Positions 1 to 7,746 of a DNA stretch of 64,000 nt are shown here, in pieces; positions within the stretch are counted from its first letter, which is position 1, and each line of letters opens with the position of its first letter. The notes under the pieces are model-generated. The model was not told the origin of the DNA. It saw nothing but the letters and a program-made list of their open reading frames with translations, and did no database searches. Position numbers and translations under genes: made by a program. The DNA lies in contig JAJDUP010000012.1 of the NCBI GenBank assembly GCA_022826565.1, forward strand, positions 310,001 to 374,000. Direction: 5' to 3'. Source of the stretch: Gemmatimonadota bacterium (GTDB lineage Bacteria > Gemmatimonadota > Gemmatimonadetes > Longimicrobiales > Gaopeijiaceae).

Positions 1-233
1 TCGGGGATCGCGGCCAGCTTGGCCACGGGGATCAGGTCGGCTTCGCCGCTCGAGCGCCCCAGCGGGTCCAGCGCGACGCGGACGCCCGACCACAGCGGCG
101 CGACGAGGGCCAGCCCGGCGGCGGCGGCGGCTCCGATGCCCGCCAGGAAACCCCGGCGGGGTGCGGAGCCCGGCTCGCCGGACCCTTCCTCTACCACCAG
201 CGGTTCATCGGCCACCTGTGGCTTCCGGTTCAT
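1..233 (-). CDS. Rieske iron-sulfur protein, N-terminal part (cut by window edge)
   Basis: The gene starts at an ATG whose complement is at 231-233 and runs off the left edge; 77 codons are visible. The N-terminus is charged, then carries a twin-arginine motif (PRRGFLAG, residues 25-32) and a hydrophobic Ala/Gly/Leu stretch to about residue 48, followed by GVRVALDPLGR and LIPVAKLAAIP. This is the usual start of Tat-exported, membrane-anchored Rieske subunits of bc1/b6f-type complexes. The 2Fe-2S domain lies outside the window, so the assignment rests on the leader architecture. It is divergent from the lipoprotein gene at 427. Confidence 0.6.
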   Translation of the reverse strand, partial: MNRKPQVADEPLVVEEGSGEPGSAPRRGFLAGIGAAAAAGLALVAPLWSGVRVALDPLGRSSGEADLIPVAKLAAIP

Positions 234-303
234 GGCAAGTCGGTGCGGGTCGGGTGCGTTGGCACGGTGAAGTGGACAGCCGATCAAGAGTATTGCAGTC
301 GGT

Positions 304-333
304 GGAACTTTGCGAGATGGCCGCGGGTATACT
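304..333 (+). promoter_or_regulatory. Candidate promoter upstream of the 427 lipoprotein gene
   Basis: GGAACT (305-310) is followed after 17 bases by TATACT (328-333), a good -10 match in a GC-rich region between divergent genes. The GGAACTT element also resembles ECF-type -35 boxes. Found by eye only. Confidence 0.35.
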
Positions 334-426
334 AAAGTCTTAGGAGTTCGGCCAGATCGGTCCGGCGGCTCTGTCGCCCCCGGGACAGGCCGAGGCCCTG
401 CGAATCCCCTGCCGGAGGACCAAGCG

Positions 427-1692
427 ATGAAGGACCGGATCAACCGATTGCAGCGGCCGCTCGCGGCCGCGACCCGCCCCCGCGGAGCCCTGTTGCCGAT
501 GCTGGCCGCGTGCGTCGTGTGCGCCGCCTGCGGCGATGGAGGCCGGACCGCCACCGACCAGGACCCGTCCGTGTGGACGACCGAGGCGGAATACCAGCTG
601 GGCGACCCCTTCGAGACGGGCGTGGCGTTCGAAGCGCCCCTCGTGCGGATCGACCCCGGCCGAAACCGTGTCCTCGTCGCCGACGCGAGCACCGCACAGA
701 TCAGCGCCTGGACCCCCGACGGTGCGCTGCTCAGCCTGCGAGGCCGAATGGGAGAGGGCCTGGGGCGGTTCGGCGGGGCCGGAGGCCTCTTCGTCGAGGA
801 AGACGGCACCATGTCCGTCATGGATTGGAGCGGATCGCGGTTCGCCTACTTCGCCGCCGACGGCGAACACACCCGAACGCAGCTCGGGCCGGGAACGAGT
901 CTCAAGTACGAAGGACTGAGCATCGTGTTGGCGCCCCCCCGCGACGGGGTATACCTGGGCCGCGCGGTGGTCCCGCCGGCCATGGAAGCGGCCGCGGGCC
1001 CCTTCGCTACGGACGGCCCGGTGCAGCGTGAGCCGCTGCTGCGCGTCCGGCGCTCCGAAACGGGAGAGTGGCTCGATGCCGAGCCGCTGCTCTGGCTGGA
1101 CATCAGCAACCGGGTCATGGTCGCGGAGTTTCCGGACGGCAGCGGATCTTACGGTGGCCAGCGTTTCGCGGATCACGATCAGGTCCGGTTCGAGCCGGGT
1201 GCAGCTATCGTGATGCGAACCAAGGGAGGTCCCGGTTCCGTGGAGCTGATCGAGGTGAACTCAGCCGGAGACACGGTTTGGCACCGGCGCCTGCAGCTCG
1301 AGCCCCGCGAAGTGACCCCTCAAATGCTGGACGAAGTGCTGGAAGAACGGCTCGACGTCTTTGCGCCGTTCCGCGCCGAAGGGCTGACCCGGCAGGAGGT
1401 GCGCGACATCTACTACGAGGCCCTCTACAAGCCCGAATACTTGCCCGCGGCCGAAGGACGGCCCATCCCCACGTCATCCGGCGAAATCTGGTTCCGGACG
1501 CACGAGGTCGAAGGCGATCTCAGGGTGCACTACGCGGTGCGCCGGGGCGACATGGACGAGCCGCCGCGCCGCGTGCTCCTGCCCGAGTGGCTGCGCCTGA
1601 GCGACGCGACCGAAACGCACGTCTGGGGTGTCCGGCGGGACGAGGAGGAGGCTCCGCAGGTGGTTGGACGGAGGCTGGTGCCGGTTTCCTGA
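427..1692 (+). CDS. Secreted six-bladed beta-propeller lipoprotein
   Basis: A 421-residue protein. I start it at ATG 427 because GGAGG (414-418) lies eight bases upstream and the resulting N-terminus is a lipoprotein signal with a Cys at residue 35 (lipobox CAAC). The mature part has repeated strand-turn segments typical of the NHL/6-bladed propeller lipoproteins abundant in Gemmatimonadota (for example VRIDPGRNRVLVADASTAQI and GRMGEGLGRFGGAGGLFV). It is probably anchored in the outer or inner membrane facing the periplasm. No catalytic residues are recognisable and the ligand is unknown. Two further full-length relatives are at 4917-6032 and 9556-10668. Confidence 0.75.
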   Translation: MKDRINRLQRPLAAATRPRGALLPMLAACVVCAACGDGGRTATDQDPSVWTTEAEYQLGDPFETGVAFEAPLVRIDPGRNRVLVADASTAQISAWTPDGALLSLRGRMGEGLGRFGGAGGLFVEEDGTMSVMDWSGSRFAYFAADGEHTRTQLGPGTSLKYEGLSIVLAPPRDGVYLGRAVVPPAMEAAAGPFATDGPVQREPLLRVRRSETGEWLDAEPLLWLDISNRVMVAEFPDGSGSYGGQRFADHDQVRFEPGAAIVMRTKGGPGSVELIEVNSAGDTVWHRRLQLEPREVTPQMLDEVLEERLDVFAPFRAEGLTRQEVRDIYYEALYKPEYLPAAEGRPIPTSSGEIWFRTHEVEGDLRVHYAVRRGDMDEPPRRVLLPEWLRLSDATETHVWGVRRDEEEAPQVVGRRLVPVS

Positions 1693-1822
1693 CCTGGGCC
1701 GGGGCCTCGGATAGGGGCCGGTTTCCTGACTGCGGTCGGGGCCGGCACCCTGACTCGGCCGGGGCCGGGGCCTCGAATCGGGCCCGGCGGTGTTTACTCT
1801 GCCCGCCCCGTCCTCAGCGGGC
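1679..1822. repeat. GC-rich degenerate direct repeats and a hairpin between genes
   Basis: CCTGAC preceded by a GCCGG-rich element recurs at 1688, 1725 and 1749, the first copy covering the stop of the lipoprotein gene. The phrase GGGCCGGGGCCTCG occurs twice. GCCCGC (1801-1806) and GCGGGC (1817-1822) can form a hairpin, but no T-run follows. No gene is seen in 1693-1901. Confidence 0.4.
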
Positions 1823-1901
1823 TGAAGCGTAGCCGTCCCGCAACCCTACTTTCTTGAATATCCCTACTTGCACGGCGGATTTTCAAGGATTATCGTTGAT
1901 T

Positions 1902-3092
1902 ATGCTCATCGATCGTCCGACACCCGCCAGACGCATCCGCGAGGCTCTCGCCGTTCATCCCTGTGCCGCGCTTACCGGCCCTCGTCAGTGCGGCAAGACC
2001 ACATTGGCCCGACAGATCGTGGCCGAAGCCCGCGCGGCTACGTTTTTCGATCTGGAGGCCGCAACCGACCGGCAGCGCCTCACCGCTCCCGAGCAGGCCC
2101 TGGGCCGGCTGGAGGGGCTCGTGGTCATCGATGAAGTCCAACGGATGCCCGCGCTCTTCGAGACCTTGCGTGTGCTGGTGGATCGTCCGCACAACGATGC
2201 TCGTTTCCTGCTGCTGGGCAGCGCATCGCCGCAACTGGTAAAGGGCGTTTCGGAATCTCTCGCGGGACGGGTGGGGCTCGTGGACCTGGGGGGCTTCAGT
2301 CTTGGCGAGACCGGAACCCACGCCTGGCGAACGCTCTGGGAGCGTGGAGGCTTTCCTCGCGCTTTTCTGGCGCGCACAGGGAGGAGTTCCGCTCTCTGGC
2401 GACGGGATTTCGTTCGGACATTCCTGGAGAGGGACATCCCCCAGTTCGGCATCACCATTCCGGCGGAAAGCCTGCGCCGCTTCTGGACCATGATCGCCCA
2501 CTATCACGGTCAGACCTGGAACGCCGCCGAGTTCGCCCGGTCGCTCGGGTCGGGCGAAGCGACCGCCCGGCGGTATCTCGACATACTCGCGGGAGCGTTC
2601 ATGGTGCGCGTGCTGCCGCCCTGGTTCGAGAACCTGAAGAAACGGCAGGTCAAGGCGCCGAAGGTCTACGTGCGCGACACGGGACTCCTGCACTCGCTGC
2701 TCGGAATTCCCCGGGAGGACCTGCTCTTCGGCCATCCCAAGGTCGGGGCCTCGTTCGAAGGATTCGTCATCGAGCAGCTGCTTGCCGCACTCGACACCCG
2801 GGATGCGTACTACTGGGCCACCCATGCCGGAGCCGAACTCGATCTGCTCGTTCTCCACGAAGGCAGGCGATACGGCTTCGAGTGCAAGTTTGCGGACGCC
2901 CCCGGCACGACGCGCTCGATGCGCGTGGCTCTCGAAGATCTGAGCCTGGAACACCTTTGGGTCGTTTATCCGGGCGACGAAGAGTACGCTCTCGACGAAA
3001 GGGTATCCGTGCTCCCCGCGGCGAGGATTGCGCGGCTGGTGGAAACGATGTTCGGGGCAGGCGGATTCACTGGTACGCCTGCTTCCCCATGA
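1902..3092 (+). CDS. AAA-14 / DUF4143 family ATPase
   Basis: With the ATG at 1902 the protein has 396 residues. The Walker A motif is GPRQCGKT (residues 26-33) and Walker B is LVVIDE (73-78), with VQRMP after it. The C-terminal half has the DUF4143 pattern ending in a PD-(D/E)XK-like signature (AELDLLVLHEGRRYGFECKF). Family members are stand-alone, often horizontally moved ATPases of unsettled function. A start 16 codons earlier (1854) is open in frame, but the 1902 start gives the canonical N-terminus directly before the P-loop. Its last 26 bases overlap the convergent qhpE-like gene. Confidence 0.85.
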   Translation: MLIDRPTPARRIREALAVHPCAALTGPRQCGKTTLARQIVAEARAATFFDLEAATDRQRLTAPEQALGRLEGLVVIDEVQRMPALFETLRVLVDRPHNDARFLLLGSASPQLVKGVSESLAGRVGLVDLGGFSLGETGTHAWRTLWERGGFPRAFLARTGRSSALWRRDFVRTFLERDIPQFGITIPAESLRRFWTMIAHYHGQTWNAAEFARSLGSGEATARRYLDILAGAFMVRVLPPWFENLKKRQVKAPKVYVRDTGLLHSLLGIPREDLLFGHPKVGASFEGFVIEQLLAALDTRDAYYWATHAGAELDLLVLHEGRRYGFECKFADAPGTTRSMRVALEDLSLEHLWVVYPGDEEYALDERVSVLPAARIARLVETMFGAGGFTGTPASP

Positions 3093-3804
3093 ATTCGATG
3101 CACTTCCCCGCGGTCCACGGCCGGTCGAATCCTTCCAGCGCCCTCGCCAGCACCCCGGTCACGTTCGCCACGGCAAAGCTGATTCCACTCAGATTCATCT
3201 CCACCGGCACCCCCGGAATCGGCCTCGGATACGGCGAAGCGGCGACCACCACGTCGCCACCGGCCGCCCCCCGCACCTCGACGCACCCGCGCGGGCAGTC
3301 GGCGTCCGCCACCACCCCCACCGTCGACGGCAGCGACCCCGGCCACCACCTCTGCCCATCGTCTTCCGCCGCCGCCACCACCACACCCCCCGCGCCGGCG
3401 AGCCGCGCCACCGCCCCGCCCAGCGCCTCGGCGTGCTCTTCGCGGAGTGTCCCCAGGCTCAGGTTGACCACGCGGATGCCGTTCGCCGCCGCCCAGTCGA
3501 TCGCGGCCACCAGCGCACGCGAACTCGTCCTCAGCCGGTCCTCGAAGACGCGCACCGCGAAGATGGCCGCGCCCGGCGCCTTCTCCTGAATGGCCGCGAA
3601 AACCGCGGTGCCGTGCCCGAGGCGGTCGATGTAGTCGTCTTCGATATCGCCGGAGAGGGCGATGCGCACGCCCCCGGCCACGTCGTCCACATGCGGGTGA
3701 TCCGGATTGACGCCGCTGTCCATGACGGCGACGGGGACGCCCCGGCCGGTCACAGGCAGCAGCGCTGGCGAGTCGATGCACACGCGCGCGTGTTCAGATG
3801 GCAA
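3067..3804 (-). CDS. qhpE: Short cytoplasmic subtilisin (S8) protease, QhpE-like
   Basis: A 245-residue subtilisin-like protease with no signal peptide and no pro-domain. The catalytic triad is visible: Asp29 in VAVMDSGV, His64 in LGHGTAVFAAI, Ser209 in LSGISFAVANVTG. Small, leaderless S8 proteases of this kind are QhpE, which removes the leader of the crosslinked gamma subunit QhpC of quinohemoprotein amine dehydrogenase before export. The rest of that system lies on the same strand at 13.6-23.3 kb in the order G, A, D, C, B, F, so this gene sits in the expected relative position (after F) but about 9.8 kb away. A different peptide substrate remains possible. Its 3' end overlaps the DUF4143 ATPase gene. 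Confidence 0.68.
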   Translation of the reverse strand: MPSEHARVCIDSPALLPVTGRGVPVAVMDSGVNPDHPHVDDVAGGVRIALSGDIEDDYIDRLGHGTAVFAAIQEKAPGAAIFAVRVFEDRLRTSSRALVAAIDWAAANGIRVVNLSLGTLREEHAEALGGAVARLAGAGGVVVAAAEDDGQRWWPGSLPSTVGVVADADCPRGCVEVRGAAGGDVVVAASPYPRPIPGVPVEMNLSGISFAVANVTGVLARALEGFDRPWTAGKCIEFMGKQAYQ

Positions 3805-3811
3805 ACTCCGC

Positions 3812-4837
3812 CTATCCTCCCCGGCGAAGCCATATCAGGACCACACCGCAGGATGAGCCTGTACCCCAGTATTGCGGTGGTATTCCCGCCGTATTGCGAT
3901 AGACCTCGACGCCGGCGACTGCCGAAGGGTTGATGATATCGTCGATCCCGGCGGGATCGCGGCCGCCGCCAATCCTGATTCCTTCAAGGTAGACCGTCGG
4001 TATGCACTCGGTCCCCATCCTCCGGAACGCCAGAAACCCTCTGCTGGGCATGGCCGGATTGGGTATGACCGTTACCCCGGGGAACCGCATCAACGCTGCA
4101 GTAAGCTGAACGGGATTCCAGTATTCGATGTCTTCGCGATCCAGAAAGTCGCCCCAGCCGTCCTCTTCCCGTTGGTAGAAGCCCACGCTCAGCAGGTTTC
4201 TGTCTCGCGTGTCCACCGTCACCTCGATCGGGTCCAGCGAGATCGCGTCCACTGCAAGCACGACCTCCACACTGGTGGCGTGTCCGCCCCGGACGCCGAT
4301 GGATTCCGAGCGCTGGATGTATCCCAAATGGGAAAACACGACTTCATGCTGACCTGGGGACAAATCGTCCAGGCTGAAGCGACCGTCACCATCCGTCCTC
4401 GTCGTGCGGCCAACGGCCGGGACGTTCACGACGACTTCCGGAATTCCGCCTCCACTGATCTGATCGACGACGACTCCCAGGATTCCCGTGACCATGCCTT
4501 CGTAGGCATCGTCGGCGGGCTCCAGGTCGAGGAAGAACTCTCCGGGCCGGTCGATGGTCAGGTCACCCTCCAGATGGTCGTAGTCCCGATGCATCAACCG
4601 GAGGTCGTATTCGCCGCGGGGAACACCCTCCACGACAAACTGGCCGCGTGCGTCGGTCACGAAGGTCAGCCCCAACGGTTCAAGGACGACGACGACGCCA
4701 GCGACGGGCTCGCCGGTCGCGGCGCTCGCCACGTTGCCGGTCACCGTCACGGCGTTCGCTTCCTGTGTCTCCTGCGCATCCGCCGGTATCGCGGACACAG
4801 CTGTGAACATGACAAGGAACCGATTCAGATAGCGCAT
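3812..4837 (-). CDS. Secreted protein with two carboxypeptidase-regulatory-like domains and a TonB plug-like domain
   Basis: I choose ATG 4837, which has GGAGG just upstream and gives a signal peptide ending near IPADAQ; the open frame extends 37 codons further upstream without such a signal. The 341-residue protein has two CarboxypepD_reg-like beta-sandwiches (around GEPVAGVVVVLEP and GGGIPEVVVNVPAVG), then a plug-like region with a TonB-plug style ending (NPSAVAGVEVYRNTAGIPPQYWG...SCGVVLIW). There is no transmembrane barrel. Such plug-only proteins are common in Gemmatimonadota, with unknown roles at the outer membrane. It is the last gene of the minus-strand run that starts near 11.3 kb, ending eight bases before the qhpE-like start. 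Confidence 0.75.
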   Translation of the reverse strand: MRYLNRFLVMFTAVSAIPADAQETQEANAVTVTGNVASAATGEPVAGVVVVLEPLGLTFVTDARGQFVVEGVPRGEYDLRLMHRDYDHLEGDLTIDRPGEFFLDLEPADDAYEGMVTGILGVVVDQISGGGIPEVVVNVPAVGRTTRTDGDGRFSLDDLSPGQHEVVFSHLGYIQRSESIGVRGGHATSVEVVLAVDAISLDPIEVTVDTRDRNLLSVGFYQREEDGWGDFLDREDIEYWNPVQLTAALMRFPGVTVIPNPAMPSRGFLAFRRMGTECIPTVYLEGIRIGGGRDPAGIDDIINPSAVAGVEVYRNTAGIPPQYWGTGSSCGVVLIWLRRGG

Positions 4838-4916
4838 CCTGCCTCCGCGGATCGGCGATTCGCGCCACGCTCGCCTCGTCGAGCTCGTCGATTGTCCCGC
4901 CAACTCAAAGGTGCAT

Positions 4917-6032
4917 TCAAGCTGCGGGGCGTTTCTCGTAGACGGCAAGCTCCACCGGATCTCCCAGCGGGTTGTGGATCACCAGCAACTGGTTTGCATG
5001 TGCCGCGATCACCGGTGGTGGGTCACTGAGCGCGTACCAGTCACCGTTTTTGTCTCTCATCACCAGGATGGTGGGGTCGCCGTTATTCAGCACGCCCTGT
5101 ACAAACGGGATGGCAAGGAGTTCGGAGCTTGCAACCGGCCGTGCCGCGCCGTGAAACGAATTGCCCCACTCCATGAGATCCTCGATCGATCGCAACGGGC
5201 TCTCCGGGGCGGCGGGGGCCACGTAGCCGGGGATGGCGAGCCGGTAGGACTCGGGCTCAAGCGCGTCGCGGTTCAAGGGAACCACCCAGATGCTGTCCGA
5301 AATCGTCGAAACCGCCCAGGCCGTATCGTTGCTGACGGCGAACGAGGTCTGCCGCAGGTTCCCCCATGGAACACTGGGATCGGCGTCTGACGGGAGGACG
5401 TTGGTAGTGTAGAGGCCGTGCATGAGAGGAGCCCCGTCGTCGGCGTACACACCCATCGCCGCTGCGGAATCCGCGAAACCGAGCCCGGCGAACACCAGGC
5501 GGCCATCCGGAAGTACGGCGAAATCCGACACGAAACCAAAGCGAAAGTCGATCTCGCGCTCCAGATCCCCGCCGCCCGTCCACACGGACACGCGGCCCAA
5601 CCGTCCGTCGGCCATGTACAGCTGCCCGTCCCGGAGTTGAGGGAGGCGCGCGCTTCTGAATTCCCCCGGGCCCTCGCCCTGCCGGCCAACGGTGGCGATG
5701 AGTGATCGGCCGCCGTCGAACAGCTTTGCGTTGCCTTCCGAACCGTCGGCGATCGCCAGGCGGCCACCATCCCAGCTCGCGCCCGAGATCAGGGCGATCG
5801 GAGCTTCGGGGGTCTGCTCCGGCGTAATCACCTGTACCAGGTGGAACATCTCGGCAAAAGGCATTCCGTTCGGGACGATGGTGGAATCCTTTGAGGTTCC
5901 GTCGTCACAGGCAGCGCTGGCCAGGAGGGCCACGGTCAGGAGTGCCGCGGCGGGCCGGGGCCCGAATCTGGACAGGGCGCGTGTGCCTTGGGACAGTCGC
6001 AACTCGTGGTCAGTTGCCATGCATGATGTCAT
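4917..6032 (-). CDS. Six-bladed beta-propeller lipoprotein
   Basis: From ATG 6032 the product has 371 residues with a lipobox LLASAAC (Cys42). An alternative ATG is at 6020. The mature part shows propeller blades such as LAIADGSEGNAKLFDGG, then a VGRQGEGPGEF turn and DGQLYMADGRLGRVSVW, the GEGPGEF turn being characteristic of 6-bladed (BF3-type) propeller proteins. The start lies eight bases beyond the end of the preceding carboxypeptidase-regulatory-like gene, so the two are very likely co-transcribed. No enzymatic motif was found; a periplasmic or surface binding role is plausible. Confidence 0.75.
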   Translation of the reverse strand: MTSCMATDHELRLSQGTRALSRFGPRPAAALLTVALLASAACDDGTSKDSTIVPNGMPFAEMFHLVQVITPEQTPEAPIALISGASWDGGRLAIADGSEGNAKLFDGGRSLIATVGRQGEGPGEFRSARLPQLRDGQLYMADGRLGRVSVWTGGGDLEREIDFRFGFVSDFAVLPDGRLVFAGLGFADSAAAMGVYADDGAPLMHGLYTTNVLPSDADPSVPWGNLRQTSFAVSNDTAWAVSTISDSIWVVPLNRDALEPESYRLAIPGYVAPAAPESPLRSIEDLMEWGNSFHGAARPVASSELLAIPFVQGVLNNGDPTILVMRDKNGDWYALSDPPPVIAAHANQLLVIHNPLGDPVELAVYEKRPAA

Positions 6033-6039
6033 GCCACCA

Positions 6040-7746
6040 TTACCTCGCCAGCCTGAGAGACACACCGCCAACCGGCTCGTCCGGCGACAGCACCACTTCC
6101 GTCCTCGCTCGTTCTACGCCCGTGCCTGCGGTCACGGTAATCGTATGACGGTCCACCGGGACACCGCAGATGCGGAATTCGCCCAGCCGATTGGTCACGG
6201 CCTCGGCCGTCTGGGCCTGGCCGATCATTCGGCCGGAAAGGTTGCGCACCGCTACCCATTGCGCCACCACGTTGATGTCCTCCAACGCGCGACCCTGCCC
6301 ATCCGACACATCCCCCACCAGGATTCCCGTCCCCGGGCTCCACTCTTCAACCTGGCACGCCGCGGCGAGCACGTCGTGCACGGGAGGCGCCGTGATGCGC
6401 ACCGTCGTTGTATCGCCCGGCAAAACCCCTGCGTCGGCCACCGCGTATTCGCGATCCACGCCCATCAGGTAAGGGCGGATGTATGCAAGTCGATAGCTTC
6501 CCTCCGGGAGCCCGTCAAAGACGAAGCCCCCGCTTTCGTCCACGGCGGTCTGGATTCCGGCACCTACAACGGCGATCCCGTCCCCGGCGACCCCTCCTGA
6601 GACCTCGCCCAGCACCGTACCGCCAAGCTCGGCATAGGTCACCTGTCCGGTACCCCGTCGCACCGCCCTCACGACCCGGCCCCCCTCCTCCGCGATTCCC
6701 GCCAGCCTTGCGCGCCGGCCGCCCAGGAGGTCATGACGCTCTTCGACCATCATCGGCATGCGGATGAACCACTCCGAGACGATCCATCCGCCGTCGGGCA
6801 GGCCCAGGAACTCCACACGGCCACCGACCTGGTCGCTTCGGTGGTCCGCCGCCAGCCCGGGCAGGCCGCGGTAGTCGAATTCAAGCCAAAGGAGTTCGCC
6901 GGTTTCGCGGGACAGCCAGAGGACGCCTTCGATGTCGGTGCGGTTCGAACGAAGGTTGATGGGCCGAAACTCCAGTCCCACCAACCCGGGTCGAGACTCG
7001 TCGCGGGGGCGGAGCCGCAGGCAATGGGTGGCGAGAAAGAGGTCGGAAAGCAGGGTGTGCGCATCCGGCGCAAAGAAGCGATACCCGCCTGCTTCGTCGC
7101 CGACAGCCCAGCCGTCGCCGACGAGCATTTCCACCGGATGGCTCCTGATCGGCCGCTCGTCGGTTGACCGCGCATGCGTGCGCGTCTCACTGCGAATCTC
7201 CAGGGATCGTGGTTCAAGTTCCCGGACGTGTCTTTCGAGATCGTAGACGTACCGGCCTACCGAATCCGAGGTGCCTACCGCCCGTAGCGTCGTCCGGGCC
7301 CTGTCCCACACCTGGTGGGTCGTCTCGCCGAGTGCAGCCTCCAGCTCGCATCTTCGTTCGCCCGACGCCTGGACGCCCGCCAGTGCAATCGGACGATGAC
7401 TCAGTGCGATCCGAACCGTGACCGTGTCGGCCGGTTCCAGATCGAAACTGTCCACCGTCCTGGTGGTCATCCCGAGACGCTCCGCGCGCAGACTGTAGCT
7501 GCCCGGCACCGCGGCAACCAGGAAGCGGAACGAGCCGTCGGCATCGACCATGAAGCGCTGGATGTCGCGGCCGCTGCCGTCGACCAGCGAGACAAGCGCC
7601 CCGGCAACCGGGATGCGCGAGTCCGAGTCCACGACGACCCCATCGATGACCTGTGCGGCGCCTCTTTTGGCAAAAGTGGCGCTCGCCACACCCAGGATCA
7701 ATGCGATCAACAGCCGCGACCGTCCGCCAAGACGCGCTGAACTCAT
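6040..7746 (-). CDS. Large secreted carboxypeptidase-regulatory-like protein
   Basis: A 568-residue secreted protein with a signal peptide (cleavage near KRGAAQ) followed by a CarboxypepD_reg-like domain (residues 32-125), a middle region with the phrases RFFAPDAHTLLSDLFLATHC and EFLGLPDGGWIVSEWFIRMP, and further beta-sandwich segments at the C-terminus. It is a clear paralogue of the next upstream gene (7743-9521), which has the matching FWAPDADVLLSDFFLDTHC and LPNGTWIVPSWHLRM. Its ATG overlaps the TGA of that gene (ATGA), indicating translational coupling. The function is unknown; this family often accompanies TonB-type outer-membrane systems. Confidence 0.75.
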   Translation of the reverse strand: MSSARLGGRSRLLIALILGVASATFAKRGAAQVIDGVVVDSDSRIPVAGALVSLVDGSGRDIQRFMVDADGSFRFLVAAVPGSYSLRAERLGMTTRTVDSFDLEPADTVTVRIALSHRPIALAGVQASGERRCELEAALGETTHQVWDRARTTLRAVGTSDSVGRYVYDLERHVRELEPRSLEIRSETRTHARSTDERPIRSHPVEMLVGDGWAVGDEAGGYRFFAPDAHTLLSDLFLATHCLRLRPRDESRPGLVGLEFRPINLRSNRTDIEGVLWLSRETGELLWLEFDYRGLPGLAADHRSDQVGGRVEFLGLPDGGWIVSEWFIRMPMMVEERHDLLGGRRARLAGIAEEGGRVVRAVRRGTGQVTYAELGGTVLGEVSGGVAGDGIAVVGAGIQTAVDESGGFVFDGLPEGSYRLAYIRPYLMGVDREYAVADAGVLPGDTTTVRITAPPVHDVLAAACQVEEWSPGTGILVGDVSDGQGRALEDINVVAQWVAVRNLSGRMIGQAQTAEAVTNRLGEFRICGVPVDRHTITVTAGTGVERARTEVVLSPDEPVGGVSLRLAR

